From NCBI GenBank assembly GCA_022448955.1, contig JAKVCU010000030.1:1-40891 (forward strand): a stretch of DNA of 40,891 bases, written 5' to 3'. This DNA comes from Saprospiraceae bacterium. Its GTDB lineage: Bacteria > Bacteroidota > Bacteroidia > Chitinophagales > Saprospiraceae. Positions 7,967 through 16,011 of the stretch are shown here, piece after piece. Position 1 is the stretch's first letter. The number at the start of each line of letters is the position of its first letter. The notes beneath the pieces are model-generated. The model was not told the origin of the DNA. It did not search any database and saw only the letters and a program-made list of their open reading frames with translations. The position numbers were made by a program, and so were the translations under genes.

Positions 7967-9622
7967 ATGAAAAATCACCTGCAACGAAGAAAATTTATCA
8001 AGTTGAGTGGTTTAGGATTAGCTTCTATGGCTGTTCCTGTTTCTGCATTTAGCCATTCGGTACCACTTGATACCATGCCTGCCGAATTTGACGCTATGAT
8101 CAATAAGCGTTTGGCAGATGTTGCACTCAACATCGCTACACGCGAAGGCGCCTCCTATGCTGATGTCCGCATCGGTAGATATCGTAATCAATATGTATTC
8201 ACAAGAGAGGATCGTGTACAAAACCTCGTAAATACCGAATCTTATGGCGCAGGTATCCGCGTTATTGCCAATGGTACTTGGGGCTTTGCTGCAACGAATG
8301 AAGTAACAGAAGAGGGTATCATGAAAGCAACCAAACAAGCTGTCATGATTGCTAAAGCTAATTCTACACTACAAGAAGAGCCCGTACAACTAGTACCTGT
8401 GAAGGGTTATGGTGATGTAGAATGGAAAACACCTATCGAACGGAACGCCTTTGACGTTCCAGTTAAAGAAAAAGTAGACTTACTACTTTCTGCGAATGCC
8501 GCAGCAATGGAGAATGGTGCAACTTATGTCAATTCTGCCCTTTTCCAAGTCAATGAAAAGAAGTACTTCGCCTCTACTGAAGGTTCTTACATTAACCAAG
8601 ATATCCATCGTATCTGGCCCACATTTACCGTAACCTGTATCGATCCTAAAAAAGGGAAATTCAAGAGTCGCCAAGCCTTGAGTGCACCAATGGGTATGGG
8701 CTATGAATATATGATTCCTAAGAAAGCAGATAAAATTGCTGGGCCATCAGGTACAGGACTAACTTTGTACAAAAACAGCTATGACATCAAAGAAGATGCC
8801 GTCAATGCTGCTAAGCAAGCGAAGGAAATGCTTACAGCCAAGTCTGTAACGCCTGGTAAATATACGATGGTGCTGGAGCCCAATCACCTTGGTTTGACCA
8901 TCCACGAATCCGTAGGCCACCCGCTAGAACTAGACCGAGTATTAGGCTATGAGGCCAATTATGCAGGAACGAGCTTCGCTACACTAGATAAGTGGGAAAC
9001 AAAGAAGTTTAATTATGGTAGCAATATTGTCAACCTAGTAGCAGATAAAACACAGAAACATTCCCTAGGTGCTGTAGGTTATGATGATGAAGGGGTTGCC
9101 ACAAAGCGTTGGCACTTGGTAAAAGATGGTATCCTAGTTAATTATCAAGCCATCCGGGATCAAGCGAAAATTATTGATGAATCAGAATCCCATGGCTGCT
9201 GCTATGCAGACAGCTGGAGTTCTGTACAATTTCAGCGTATGCCAAATGTTTCACTAGAAGCAGGGAAAGAAAAATATAGCGTAGAAGATATGATCAAAGA
9301 TGTAGATAAAGGTATTTACATTGCCGGTCGTGGTTCTTACTCTATTGATCAGCAACGTTACAACTTCCAGTTTGGTGGTACCGTTTTCTACGAAATTAAA
9401 AATGGTAAGATTCAAGGCATGCTAAATGACGTCGCCTATCAATCTAATACACAAGAATTCTGGAATTCTTGCACCAAAATTTGTGATCAAAGTGATTATC
9501 GCTTGTTTGGTTCTTTCTTTGATGGAAAGGGGCAGCCATCACAAGTTAGCGCAGTTTCACATGGTAGCGCTACTACTCGTTTTGATGGTGTCAATGTGAT
9601 CAATACTGCAAGAAAGATCTAA
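7967..9622 (+). CDS. tldD: TldD-family zinc metalloprotease with a twin-arginine leader
   Basis: This 551-residue protein contains the TldD zinc motif HESVGH at 313-318 and the flanking GLTIHESVGHPLELDR. TldD and TldE form a heterodimeric protease that trims unfolded peptides such as peptide antibiotics. It is about 70 residues longer than E. coli TldD. The N-terminus has QRRKFIK followed by a short hydrophobic segment (LSGLGLASMAVPVSAFSHS), which looks like a Tat signal peptide, so this copy may act outside the cytoplasm. In E. coli TldD the third zinc ligand is a C-terminal cysteine in a CGKEGQ context; here the corresponding place reads FFDGKGQP, with no cysteine. Nearby cysteines in SCTKIC (about residues 505-510) might substitute. 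The gene is followed after 49 bases by tldE, presumably in the same operon. Confidence 0.9.
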   Translation: MKNHLQRRKFIKLSGLGLASMAVPVSAFSHSVPLDTMPAEFDAMINKRLADVALNIATREGASYADVRIGRYRNQYVFTREDRVQNLVNTESYGAGIRVIANGTWGFAATNEVTEEGIMKATKQAVMIAKANSTLQEEPVQLVPVKGYGDVEWKTPIERNAFDVPVKEKVDLLLSANAAAMENGATYVNSALFQVNEKKYFASTEGSYINQDIHRIWPTFTVTCIDPKKGKFKSRQALSAPMGMGYEYMIPKKADKIAGPSGTGLTLYKNSYDIKEDAVNAAKQAKEMLTAKSVTPGKYTMVLEPNHLGLTIHESVGHPLELDRVLGYEANYAGTSFATLDKWETKKFNYGSNIVNLVADKTQKHSLGAVGYDDEGVATKRWHLVKDGILVNYQAIRDQAKIIDESESHGCCYADSWSSVQFQRMPNVSLEAGKEKYSVEDMIKDVDKGIYIAGRGSYSIDQQRYNFQFGGTVFYEIKNGKIQGMLNDVAYQSNTQEFWNSCTKICDQSDYRLFGSFFDGKGQPSQVSAVSHGSATTRFDGVNVINTARKI

Positions 9623-9671
9623 TTCATTTTCTAATTTTCCAGAGTTTCCACTCTGTCTAAATAACTCATTC

Positions 9672-10988
9672 ATGGCTATTTTAACCAAAGATCAGGCCTA
9701 TGACATACTAAAAAAACTAGTAAGTTACTCTACTGCCGATCATTGCTCCGTTTCACTGGGTGGTAATAATAGTGGTAATATCCGTTATGCTAGAAATACC
9801 GTTTCAACAGCAGGCATGGAATCTAATATTTCCTTAGCTGTCACAGCAGCTTACGGCAAAAGAACAGGTACCGCGACCACCAATGAACTAGATGAAAAAT
9901 CACTCAGAGCCGTTGTAAAACGTGCGGAAGAGCTTGCAAAGCTATCGCCTGAAAACCCAGAATACATGGAACCACTCGGGCCTAGAGATTTTGCTCCTTC
10001 CAATACTTATTTTGACAACGTGGCCAATATCGTACCTAAATTTCGCGCAAGCGAAACCAAAAAAAGTATTGAATACATAAAACAAAAAGGATTAGTCGGG
10101 GCTGGTTTCTTAGAAGATGGTGCCGGTTTTTCTGCGATCATGAATTCTAAAGGACTATTTGCTTATGATAAATCTACCAATCTAAATTTCACGCTTACCG
10201 TTCGTACGAAAGATGGAACAGGTTCTGGTTGGGTGAGTAGAGATGTCAATAATTTGAAGTATTTCAATATTATGGAAGCGACAGAAACCGCTGTTACAAA
10301 AGCAGCTATGTCCGCTAATGCAAAAGCAATTGAACCGGGGAAGTACACTGTAGTTTTAGAACCAGCAGCAGTTTCTGGATTAGTAGGCAACATGTTTTAT
10401 AGCATGGGTGCTCGCTCGGCCGATGAAGGCCGTTCCTTCTTGTCAAAAGAAGGTGGTGGAACAAAATTGGGTGAAAAAATTGTAGATGATCGAATTACCC
10501 TCTACTCTGATCCCATGAACGAAATTGTTCCTGGATCAACTTGGTCTGGCGATGGACAGCCAATTGAAAAACGTACTTGGGTTGAAAAAGGAGTAGTTAA
10601 AAACCTATTCTACAGCAGATATTGGGCTCAAAAACAAGGAAAACAACCCGTGCCTTTCCCTTCCAATGGTATTATGATGGGTGGTACGGAATCCGTTAAT
10701 GACCTTATCAAAAGTACAGAAAGGGGTATTTTAGTCACTCGCTTTTGGTATATCCGTTCTGTCGACCCTCAAACATTATTATATACTGGTTTGACGCGTG
10801 ATGGTACGTTCTTTATCGAAAATGGAGAGGTGAAGTATCCCATCAAAAATATGCGTTTTAATGAAAGCCCAATTATCATGTTGAACAACTTAGAGAAGTT
10901 GGGTAAACCCATGCGTACAGGTGGTAATTTAATTCCACCAATGAAAATCAGAGACTTTACTTTCACCAGTTTATCTGACGCGATATAA
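9672..10988 (+). CDS. tldE: TldE/PmbA-family protease subunit
   Basis: This 438-residue protein is homologous in plan to TldD but lacks the HExxxH motif, as expected for the non-catalytic TldE/PmbA partner. Recognisable blocks are MESNISLAVTAAYGKRTGTA near the N-terminus, PGKYTVVLEPAAVSGL in the middle and a C-terminal stretch with GILVTRFWYIRSVDP and NFPI-like strands. Unlike its neighbour it has no visible signal peptide, so the pair as written would sit in different compartments unless TldE is carried along with TldD (co-transport through Tat) or the TldD leader is not used. A terminator-like hairpin follows at 10998-11030. Confidence 0.9.
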   Translation: MAILTKDQAYDILKKLVSYSTADHCSVSLGGNNSGNIRYARNTVSTAGMESNISLAVTAAYGKRTGTATTNELDEKSLRAVVKRAEELAKLSPENPEYMEPLGPRDFAPSNTYFDNVANIVPKFRASETKKSIEYIKQKGLVGAGFLEDGAGFSAIMNSKGLFAYDKSTNLNFTLTVRTKDGTGSGWVSRDVNNLKYFNIMEATETAVTKAAMSANAKAIEPGKYTVVLEPAAVSGLVGNMFYSMGARSADEGRSFLSKEGGGTKLGEKIVDDRITLYSDPMNEIVPGSTWSGDGQPIEKRTWVEKGVVKNLFYSRYWAQKQGKQPVPFPSNGIMMGGTESVNDLIKSTERGILVTRFWYIRSVDPQTLLYTGLTRDGTFFIENGEVKYPIKNMRFNESPIIMLNNLEKLGKPMRTGGNLIPPMKIRDFTFTSLSDAI

Positions 10989-10997
10989 TCAAAAAAT

Positions 10998-11030
10998 ACG
11001 AGGCAGAGCAAAAGCTTTGCCTTGTGTTTT
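10998..11030 (+). terminator. Rho-independent terminator after tldE
   Basis: ACGAGGCAGAGC pairs with GCTTTGCCTTGT (12 pairs including G-U pairs) across an AAAA loop and is followed by GTTTT. It lies ten bases after the tldE stop and just before the stop of the convergent beta-barrel gene. Confidence 0.7.
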
Positions 11031-11700
11031 AAAAGCGATAGCTTAGGGCAATATCATTCAATAAGCGATCAAATTGGGGTGCAAAAAAATTGATTTTTTG
11101 TTTCTTGACAGTGTCGTTTCCTGCATAATAATTGTGGTTACCTAAAAAGAAGGCAAGTTCTGTCCCAAATTCTATAGTCAGTAAAAGTCGTTCGGTAATG
11201 TCTAATTTTCCGCCGAGGAAAGGAATGATTCCTAAGGTGTAATGATTATTATCTAGGCTTCTTAATTGATCACAAAGAGGCAAATCTTTCAAAGGATCGC
11301 ATGCACTTGCCATTACTGCGGTATAACTTTCATTGAGTGCAATATTGGCATCGAAACCGTAATATAATTGAAGCCCTTGGATACTAAAATGAGGAGCAAG
11401 ACCTATATTTATACCATAGGTTCTAGTAGGTACGGCATAATTATAAAATTGCGAGCTATCCATATCAACTCTTCGGACTAGCTCAAAATCATCAAAATTA
11501 GAAGTAATAAAAAACTTAAATCGTAAATCTTTTTCACCTGTATCTTCTTTATAAATTAACTCCAGTTGGGTAGGACGTGCATTAGCTCCGGAAGCCAAAA
11601 TAATAGGAGAAATGATATCAATACCAAATTCAGTACGATACTGACTATAAGAAGATAAAGGCAATATCAAAAAGAGGATCAAAAGAGTAGCAAAACGCAT
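11029..11700 (-). CDS. Predicted outer-membrane beta-barrel protein
   Basis: This 223-residue protein has a signal peptide (MRFATLLILFLILPLSSYSQ) and alternating hydrophobic strands ending in the typical C-terminal aromatic motif (LNDIALSYRF). Blocks such as YGINIGLAPHFSIQGLQLYYGFD and LLLTIEFGTELAFFLGNHNYY suggest membrane strands of a small porin-like barrel. I do not recognise a named family. It is transcribed away from the DUF4159 operon, with 81 bases between the start codons. Confidence 0.75.
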   Translation of the reverse strand: MRFATLLILFLILPLSSYSQYRTEFGIDIISPIILASGANARPTQLELIYKEDTGEKDLRFKFFITSNFDDFELVRRVDMDSSQFYNYAVPTRTYGINIGLAPHFSIQGLQLYYGFDANIALNESYTAVMASACDPLKDLPLCDQLRSLDNNHYTLGIIPFLGGKLDITERLLLTIEFGTELAFFLGNHNYYAGNDTVKKQKINFFAPQFDRLLNDIALSYRF

Positions 11701-11781
11701 AAAGCACAGACTTATAGATCAAATGAATGTTATTAAAACGAGCAAAAAAAAGCTAGATTTCATGATTGAATTCTTTAACAA

Positions 11782-12447
11782 ATGCATATCAATACTAAAA
11801 AACTAAAGGCTCGGTTGAAGCAATTTGAAGCCAATGCCTTCTTTTTTACTCGATTGCAGTACAATTCTGGTGATTGGAATACCGATCAGCGCATGCCCTC
11901 TAATGTTTTGAACTCATTAGTAGAATACACCACTATTCCTGTTGATGTAGAAGAAAAAGTTGTCCCACTGAGTAGTAGCGCTATTTTTAAGAGTCCTTTC
12001 TGCTACCTTAGTGGTCATAAATTAGTGGAGTTTTCAGAAGAAGAACGCAGTAATTTTGAACGATATGTAAAAAATGGTGGCTTTGTATTTGTGGATGATT
12101 GCAATCATGATATTGATGGTTTGTTTGCCAAGTCTTTTGAAAGCCAAATGGCCGATATCTTTGGCACATCCGCTCTTCAAAAGATACCTAATGATCACGA
12201 GATTTATCATTGTTTCTTTTCTTTCGAAGAGGGGCCTCCCAATACTTCCATTGAGTTGAATGGCTGGGGAGATGATCTAATTCACGATTATTTAAAAGCC
12301 ATTATGATCAATGATCGCATTGGCGTTTTATACAGCAATAAAGATTATGGTTGTGAATGGGATTATGATTTCCGAAATAAACGTTGGTTAGCGATCGATA
12401 ATACTCGCTTTGCAGTAAATATTGTCGTTTATGCTATGACTGCTTAA
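11782..12447 (+). CDS. DUF4159-domain protein
   Basis: This 221-residue protein carries the DUF4159 signature: FFFTRLQYNSGDWNTDQRMPSN near residue 20, YLSGHKLVEFSEEE and LKRYVKNGGFVFVDDCNH-like residues around 100-110, and a C-terminal RWLAIDNTRFAVNIVVYAMT. The fold resembles a glutamine-amidotransferase-like Rossmann domain without the catalytic cysteine. It has no signal peptide, so it is probably cytoplasmic or carried by Tat-independent partners. DUF4159 genes are typically found with MoxR, DUF58 and BatA-like genes, exactly as here, and it is the first gene of a packed eight-gene operon. Its role in the complex is unknown. Confidence 0.88.
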   Translation: MHINTKKLKARLKQFEANAFFFTRLQYNSGDWNTDQRMPSNVLNSLVEYTTIPVDVEEKVVPLSSSAIFKSPFCYLSGHKLVEFSEEERSNFERYVKNGGFVFVDDCNHDIDGLFAKSFESQMADIFGTSALQKIPNDHEIYHCFFSFEEGPPNTSIELNGWGDDLIHDYLKAIMINDRIGVLYSNKDYGCEWDYDFRNKRWLAIDNTRFAVNIVVYAMTA

Positions 12448-12457
12448 AACTTAAAGA

Positions 12458-12847
12458 ATGAAATTTGCATATACCATCCTTTACGTAGAAGACGTGCATC
12501 TAACCATCGCTTTTTATGCATCTGCATTTGGCTTTCAAAAGAAGTTTAGTACTCCAGAAGGAGATTATGGCGAGCTCATTTCTGGTGAAACGACTTTAGC
12601 ATTTGCATCTCTACAGCTTGCTGAAACAAATTTCAGTAAGGGATTTCAAAAAAGCTCTTTACAGCAAAAGCCATTTGGCATCGAATTGGCCTTTACCACT
12701 GAAAACATTGAAACAGATTTTCAAAAAGCCATTGCAGCAGGAGCGATAGAAGAAGAACCAGTCGTTCAAAAACCTTGGGGACAAAAAGTGGGGTACCTAA
12801 GAGATATCAACGGCTTCTTAATAGAAGTTTGTACCCCTATTCAATAA
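12458..12847 (+). CDS. VOC (glyoxalase/bleomycin-resistance fold) protein
   Basis: This 129-residue protein has the two beta-alpha-beta-beta-beta modules of the vicinal oxygen chelate fold. It begins MKFAYTILYVEDVHLTIAFYASAFGF and ends with VGYLRDINGFLIEVCTPI, where the glutamate (E of IEVC) is a usual metal-site position. The substrate cannot be told from the sequence. It sits 10 bases after the DUF4159 gene and 5 bases before moxR, inside an operon where such a protein is not standard, so it may be a recent insertion into the cluster or have a detoxification role tied to it. Confidence 0.88.
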   Translation: MKFAYTILYVEDVHLTIAFYASAFGFQKKFSTPEGDYGELISGETTLAFASLQLAETNFSKGFQKSSLQQKPFGIELAFTTENIETDFQKAIAAGAIEEEPVVQKPWGQKVGYLRDINGFLIEVCTPIQ

Positions 12848-12852
12848 GCAAT

Positions 12853-13827
12853 ATGAAAAAAGATATTCAGCAACTATTAGATAAAATTCCTCAATTGAGG
12901 AAAAGCATTCAACAGGTCATTATTGGTCAAGAAGAAGTTATTGATCAACTATTAATTGCTTTTATGACAGGAGGACATGTCCTCCTAGAAGGAGTACCCG
13001 GCCTCGCTAAAACACTGATGATTCGCACTTTGGCGAAAGCCACAAATGTGCAGTTTAAACGCATCCAATTTACGCCAGACCTTATGCCTACAGATATCAT
13101 TGGTACGGAAGTACTCCAAACTAATGCAAGCACTGGTGAACGTTCATTTCAATTCAAAAAAGGGCCCATTTTTTCTAATATCATACTAGCCGATGAAATC
13201 AATAGAACACCGCCCAAAACACAGGCAGCACTGCTAGAAGCCATGCAAGAAAAGGCCGTGACTTATGCAGGTCAAACCTATAGCATGGAGCCTCCTTTCT
13301 TCCTTTTAGCTACCCAAAACCCTATCGAACAATCAGGTACATTCCCACTTCCTGAAGCCCAACTAGACCGTTTTCTTTTATACGTTGTGATTGACTATCC
13401 TATGGCTCAAGAAGAATTCAACATCCTTAAAGCGACAACTGGAACGCAAGCCATAGAAGTACAAAGCGTGATTCATGCACAAGATATTATCAGCATCCAA
13501 TCCTTGGTGCGTGAGGTGAGTATTAGTGACCAACTCATCCAATACGTTAGCGACCTCGTTAGAGCAACGCGTCCCGCTAGTACTGATTTAGCACTAGTCA
13601 AAGAATGGGTGCAGTGGGGCGCCGGACCAAGGGCTGGCCAGGCAATGATCCTTGCAGCAAAAGCGCATGCTTTGCTTCATGGCAGATTTGCCGTTATTCC
13701 TGAGGATTTAACGAAAGTGGCATTAGCTGTATTAAGACATAGAATTTTACTCAACTTCCAGGCAGAAGCAGAAGAAAAAAGTCCAGACTGGCTTATTCGA
13801 CAACTGTTAGAGCAAGTTAAACGATAA
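12853..13827 (+). CDS. MoxR-family AAA+ ATPase
   Basis: The ATG at 12853 gives 324 residues. An upstream in-frame ATG at 12775 lies inside the VOC gene and its extra 26 residues look like out-of-frame VOC sequence, so it is rejected. Walker A is GVPGLAKT at 47-54 and Walker B is IILADEINR with the catalytic pair at 115-116; ATQNPIEQSGTFPLPEAQLDRF is the MoxR sensor/arginine-finger block. MoxR ATPases act as chaperones that remodel or insert metal into partner proteins, often those with DUF58/VWA domains. Gap to the DUF58 gene is 3 bases. Confidence 0.95.
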   Translation: MKKDIQQLLDKIPQLRKSIQQVIIGQEEVIDQLLIAFMTGGHVLLEGVPGLAKTLMIRTLAKATNVQFKRIQFTPDLMPTDIIGTEVLQTNASTGERSFQFKKGPIFSNIILADEINRTPPKTQAALLEAMQEKAVTYAGQTYSMEPPFFLLATQNPIEQSGTFPLPEAQLDRFLLYVVIDYPMAQEEFNILKATTGTQAIEVQSVIHAQDIISIQSLVREVSISDQLIQYVSDLVRATRPASTDLALVKEWVQWGAGPRAGQAMILAAKAHALLHGRFAVIPEDLTKVALAVLRHRILLNFQAEAEEKSPDWLIRQLLEQVKR

Positions 13828-13830
13828 GTC

Positions 13831-14727
13831 ATGAATAATATCCATGAACTCTTACTACCGAAATACTTGCACTCCGTAAAAGGCTTAGAGCTCTTAGCTA
13901 AAAAAACCGTAGCCTCTTTTTTGCCTGGTCTACACCAAAGCAAAAGAACAGGCGCTGGCATGGAGTTTAGCAACTACAGAACCTATCAGTCAGGAGATGA
14001 CCTTAGGATGTTGGATTGGAAGTTGTATGCTCGTTCAGATCGATTTTACATCCGAGAAGCAGAACAAGAGAAAAATATCCATGTTCAGTTTTTAATAGAT
14101 ACAAGCGCATCCATGCTTCATGAAGATAGTGGTTTGCAAAAAATAGATTATGCCCGTTTTTTGATAGCTACCATTGGCTGGCTGGCCCTACAACAAGGGG
14201 ACCGATTGAGTTTACAAAGCATGAATGAACATCAAATCACTAGGCTAGGACCTAAACCTGGTAGAAAATTTTTCCAAAGACTACTGTATCAATTATTGCA
14301 ATTAAACTGCAGTGGAAAGTTTCCAAATACAGCAAACCACTTCGCTCCTACAACCTCAAAAAAAGAAAAACATCTTTTGTTATTTTTTACCGATTTGTAT
14401 GAGCATCATGACGAAATTTTCCAAACCCTAAAAAACTACCGAAGACCTCAACAAGAAATCATCCTCTTCCATTTAATGGGACAGAATGAACTGGAAATGT
14501 CTTTTAAAGGCAGTGTTACGCTAGAAGACTTGGAAACGAAGCAACGTATTCAGCTAGGAAGTAAAGAAGATAGGTTGAAATATAAAGAACTTCTGAGCGA
14601 AAGGATAGATGGGTTGAAAGATCAATTTACTACTATGCAAATGGATTATTTATTGGTGAATATGCAAGAAAGTCCGGGTAGCATCCTTCCCTATTTTTTA
14701 AAGAAAAGAATCCATTCCAGAAATTAA
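13831..14727 (+). CDS. DUF58 / VWA-like protein
   Basis: This 298-residue protein has the DUF58 signature GMEFSNYRTYQSGDDLRMLDWKLYARSDRFYIREAE (about residues 46-81) followed by a von Willebrand A-like domain whose metal-site motif reads LIDTSASM (about 89-96). No transmembrane segment is evident, so it is cytoplasmic. It is the usual partner of MoxR and lies between moxR and the BatA-like gene, with 3-base gaps on both sides. The function is probably to couple MoxR ATPase action to the membrane complex that follows. Confidence 0.93.
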   Translation: MNNIHELLLPKYLHSVKGLELLAKKTVASFLPGLHQSKRTGAGMEFSNYRTYQSGDDLRMLDWKLYARSDRFYIREAEQEKNIHVQFLIDTSASMLHEDSGLQKIDYARFLIATIGWLALQQGDRLSLQSMNEHQITRLGPKPGRKFFQRLLYQLLQLNCSGKFPNTANHFAPTTSKKEKHLLLFFTDLYEHHDEIFQTLKNYRRPQQEIILFHLMGQNELEMSFKGSVTLEDLETKQRIQLGSKEDRLKYKELLSERIDGLKDQFTTMQMDYLLVNMQESPGSILPYFLKKRIHSRN

Positions 14728-14730
14728 CTT

Positions 14731-15975
14731 ATGCAAAACTTTCTACATCCAGATTGTTGGCCTATTGGTTGGGCAGTATTCGTACCATTGCTCATTCATT
14801 TGTGGAATCGCAAGGAAGGACGAACCATTCTAGTCGGAAGTATTCAATGGATTCCAGAGCAAGAGCAACGCAAAATCAATAGGATTCAATTTTCTGATTT
14901 TTGGCGTTTTTTAGTACGCACACTTATGCTACTTTGCCTTTGCCTATTAATTTTGCAATATCTTTGGCCCAATAAAGAGCAAGAAACCTATAGCAACAAA
15001 TGGATTTTAGTAGATCCTCAAATTAAAATATCGAACAGTCTCCAACTGATACTGGATAGCTTAAGCAAAACAAAGAATGACATTCGATATTTACAAGCTC
15101 AATTTCCCAAAGAAAAAAGTACAAAAAGTTTAAATAATCATTGGGCATTACTGCAACAGCTAGCAGTACAAAATGATAGGCCAGATAGCGTACTTATATT
15201 TTCTAATCTTTATCAAAAAGATTTTATGACTAGTCGCCCAACTTTACCTTTTCATATTGCTTGGCAGCCTATTCCTGAAGAAGAAGAAAGCCCTATTTTG
15301 CTCAAAGCATGGAAAGCAGGAGGAAATCGAGCTACCCTACTTTTTGCTCTTCCGAGTAATACATCTTTCTCTTTTGTCAAAGAAATTATTGATCTTCAAG
15401 AAGAAGAGAATCTTGCACTAGAATCGCCCTTACCAAGCTTGAAAATTCAGCAAAACTCACCTAATAAATGGATGATTGAATCTTCAAACCAGCAAGTTCT
15501 CGTTGAAAACCAAGCTAGTGTAAGCATAGATATTACCAGTATTTCAAAAGAGAATCTATACTATCTAAGGTCAGCTATAAGAGCAATACAAGAGTATACA
15601 GGAGTGAAGATTCTTGAAGATTCAAGTGAGCCAGATTTTATCTTTCAAGAAGAAATTGCAGCATACACAACCCAATACTTTAGCCGAGAACTCAATAGCA
15701 TTTCCATTCTTCAAAACTTGCATTATCAAGAAGCGAATGATGCAGCTATGGTTCAGGAATTGTTACCAATATTATTGGATTCATTTATTCCAGCCCATAT
15801 CAAGCAATTGGATAGGCGAATAATGGATACTCAATTGGCGACATCAAGTTATCAGGCTCAAGAAAGGCTTAGTTTTAATGATCAAAAACAAGCTTCTAGA
15901 CGTTTTGATAGTATTTTATGGATCCTATTATTGGGCTTATTTTTAGTAGATCGTTTTTGGATTGGCAATAATTAA
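14731..15975 (+). CDS. BatA N-terminal-domain membrane protein
   Basis: This 414-residue protein opens with the BatA-type N-terminal double-helix domain: a hydrophobic helix at about 10-24 (GWAVFVPLLIHLWNRKEG, the typical IPxxIHLxNR motif) and a second helix at 60-79 (FLVRTLMLLCLCLLILQYLW). A third helix is at the C-terminus (about 393-410, ILWILLLGLFLVDRFW). The middle is a soluble domain, presumably periplasmic, that lacks a clear VWA metal motif. Members of this group form the membrane part of MoxR-dependent complexes related to the Bacteroides aerotolerance (Bat) operon. Confidence 0.82.
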   Translation: MQNFLHPDCWPIGWAVFVPLLIHLWNRKEGRTILVGSIQWIPEQEQRKINRIQFSDFWRFLVRTLMLLCLCLLILQYLWPNKEQETYSNKWILVDPQIKISNSLQLILDSLSKTKNDIRYLQAQFPKEKSTKSLNNHWALLQQLAVQNDRPDSVLIFSNLYQKDFMTSRPTLPFHIAWQPIPEEEESPILLKAWKAGGNRATLLFALPSNTSFSFVKEIIDLQEEENLALESPLPSLKIQQNSPNKWMIESSNQQVLVENQASVSIDITSISKENLYYLRSAIRAIQEYTGVKILEDSSEPDFIFQEEIAAYTTQYFSRELNSISILQNLHYQEANDAAMVQELLPILLDSFIPAHIKQLDRRIMDTQLATSSYQAQERLSFNDQKQASRRFDSILWILLLGLFLVDRFWIGNN

Positions 15976-16011
15976 CCCTTATTCTGCAAAAGGAAATTGT
16001 ATCATATTATA

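Noticed and set aside
12775-12852. Upstream start for the MoxR gene
   Set aside because: It lies within the VOC gene and the extra residues are out-of-frame VOC sequence; ATG at 12853 fits MoxR families.
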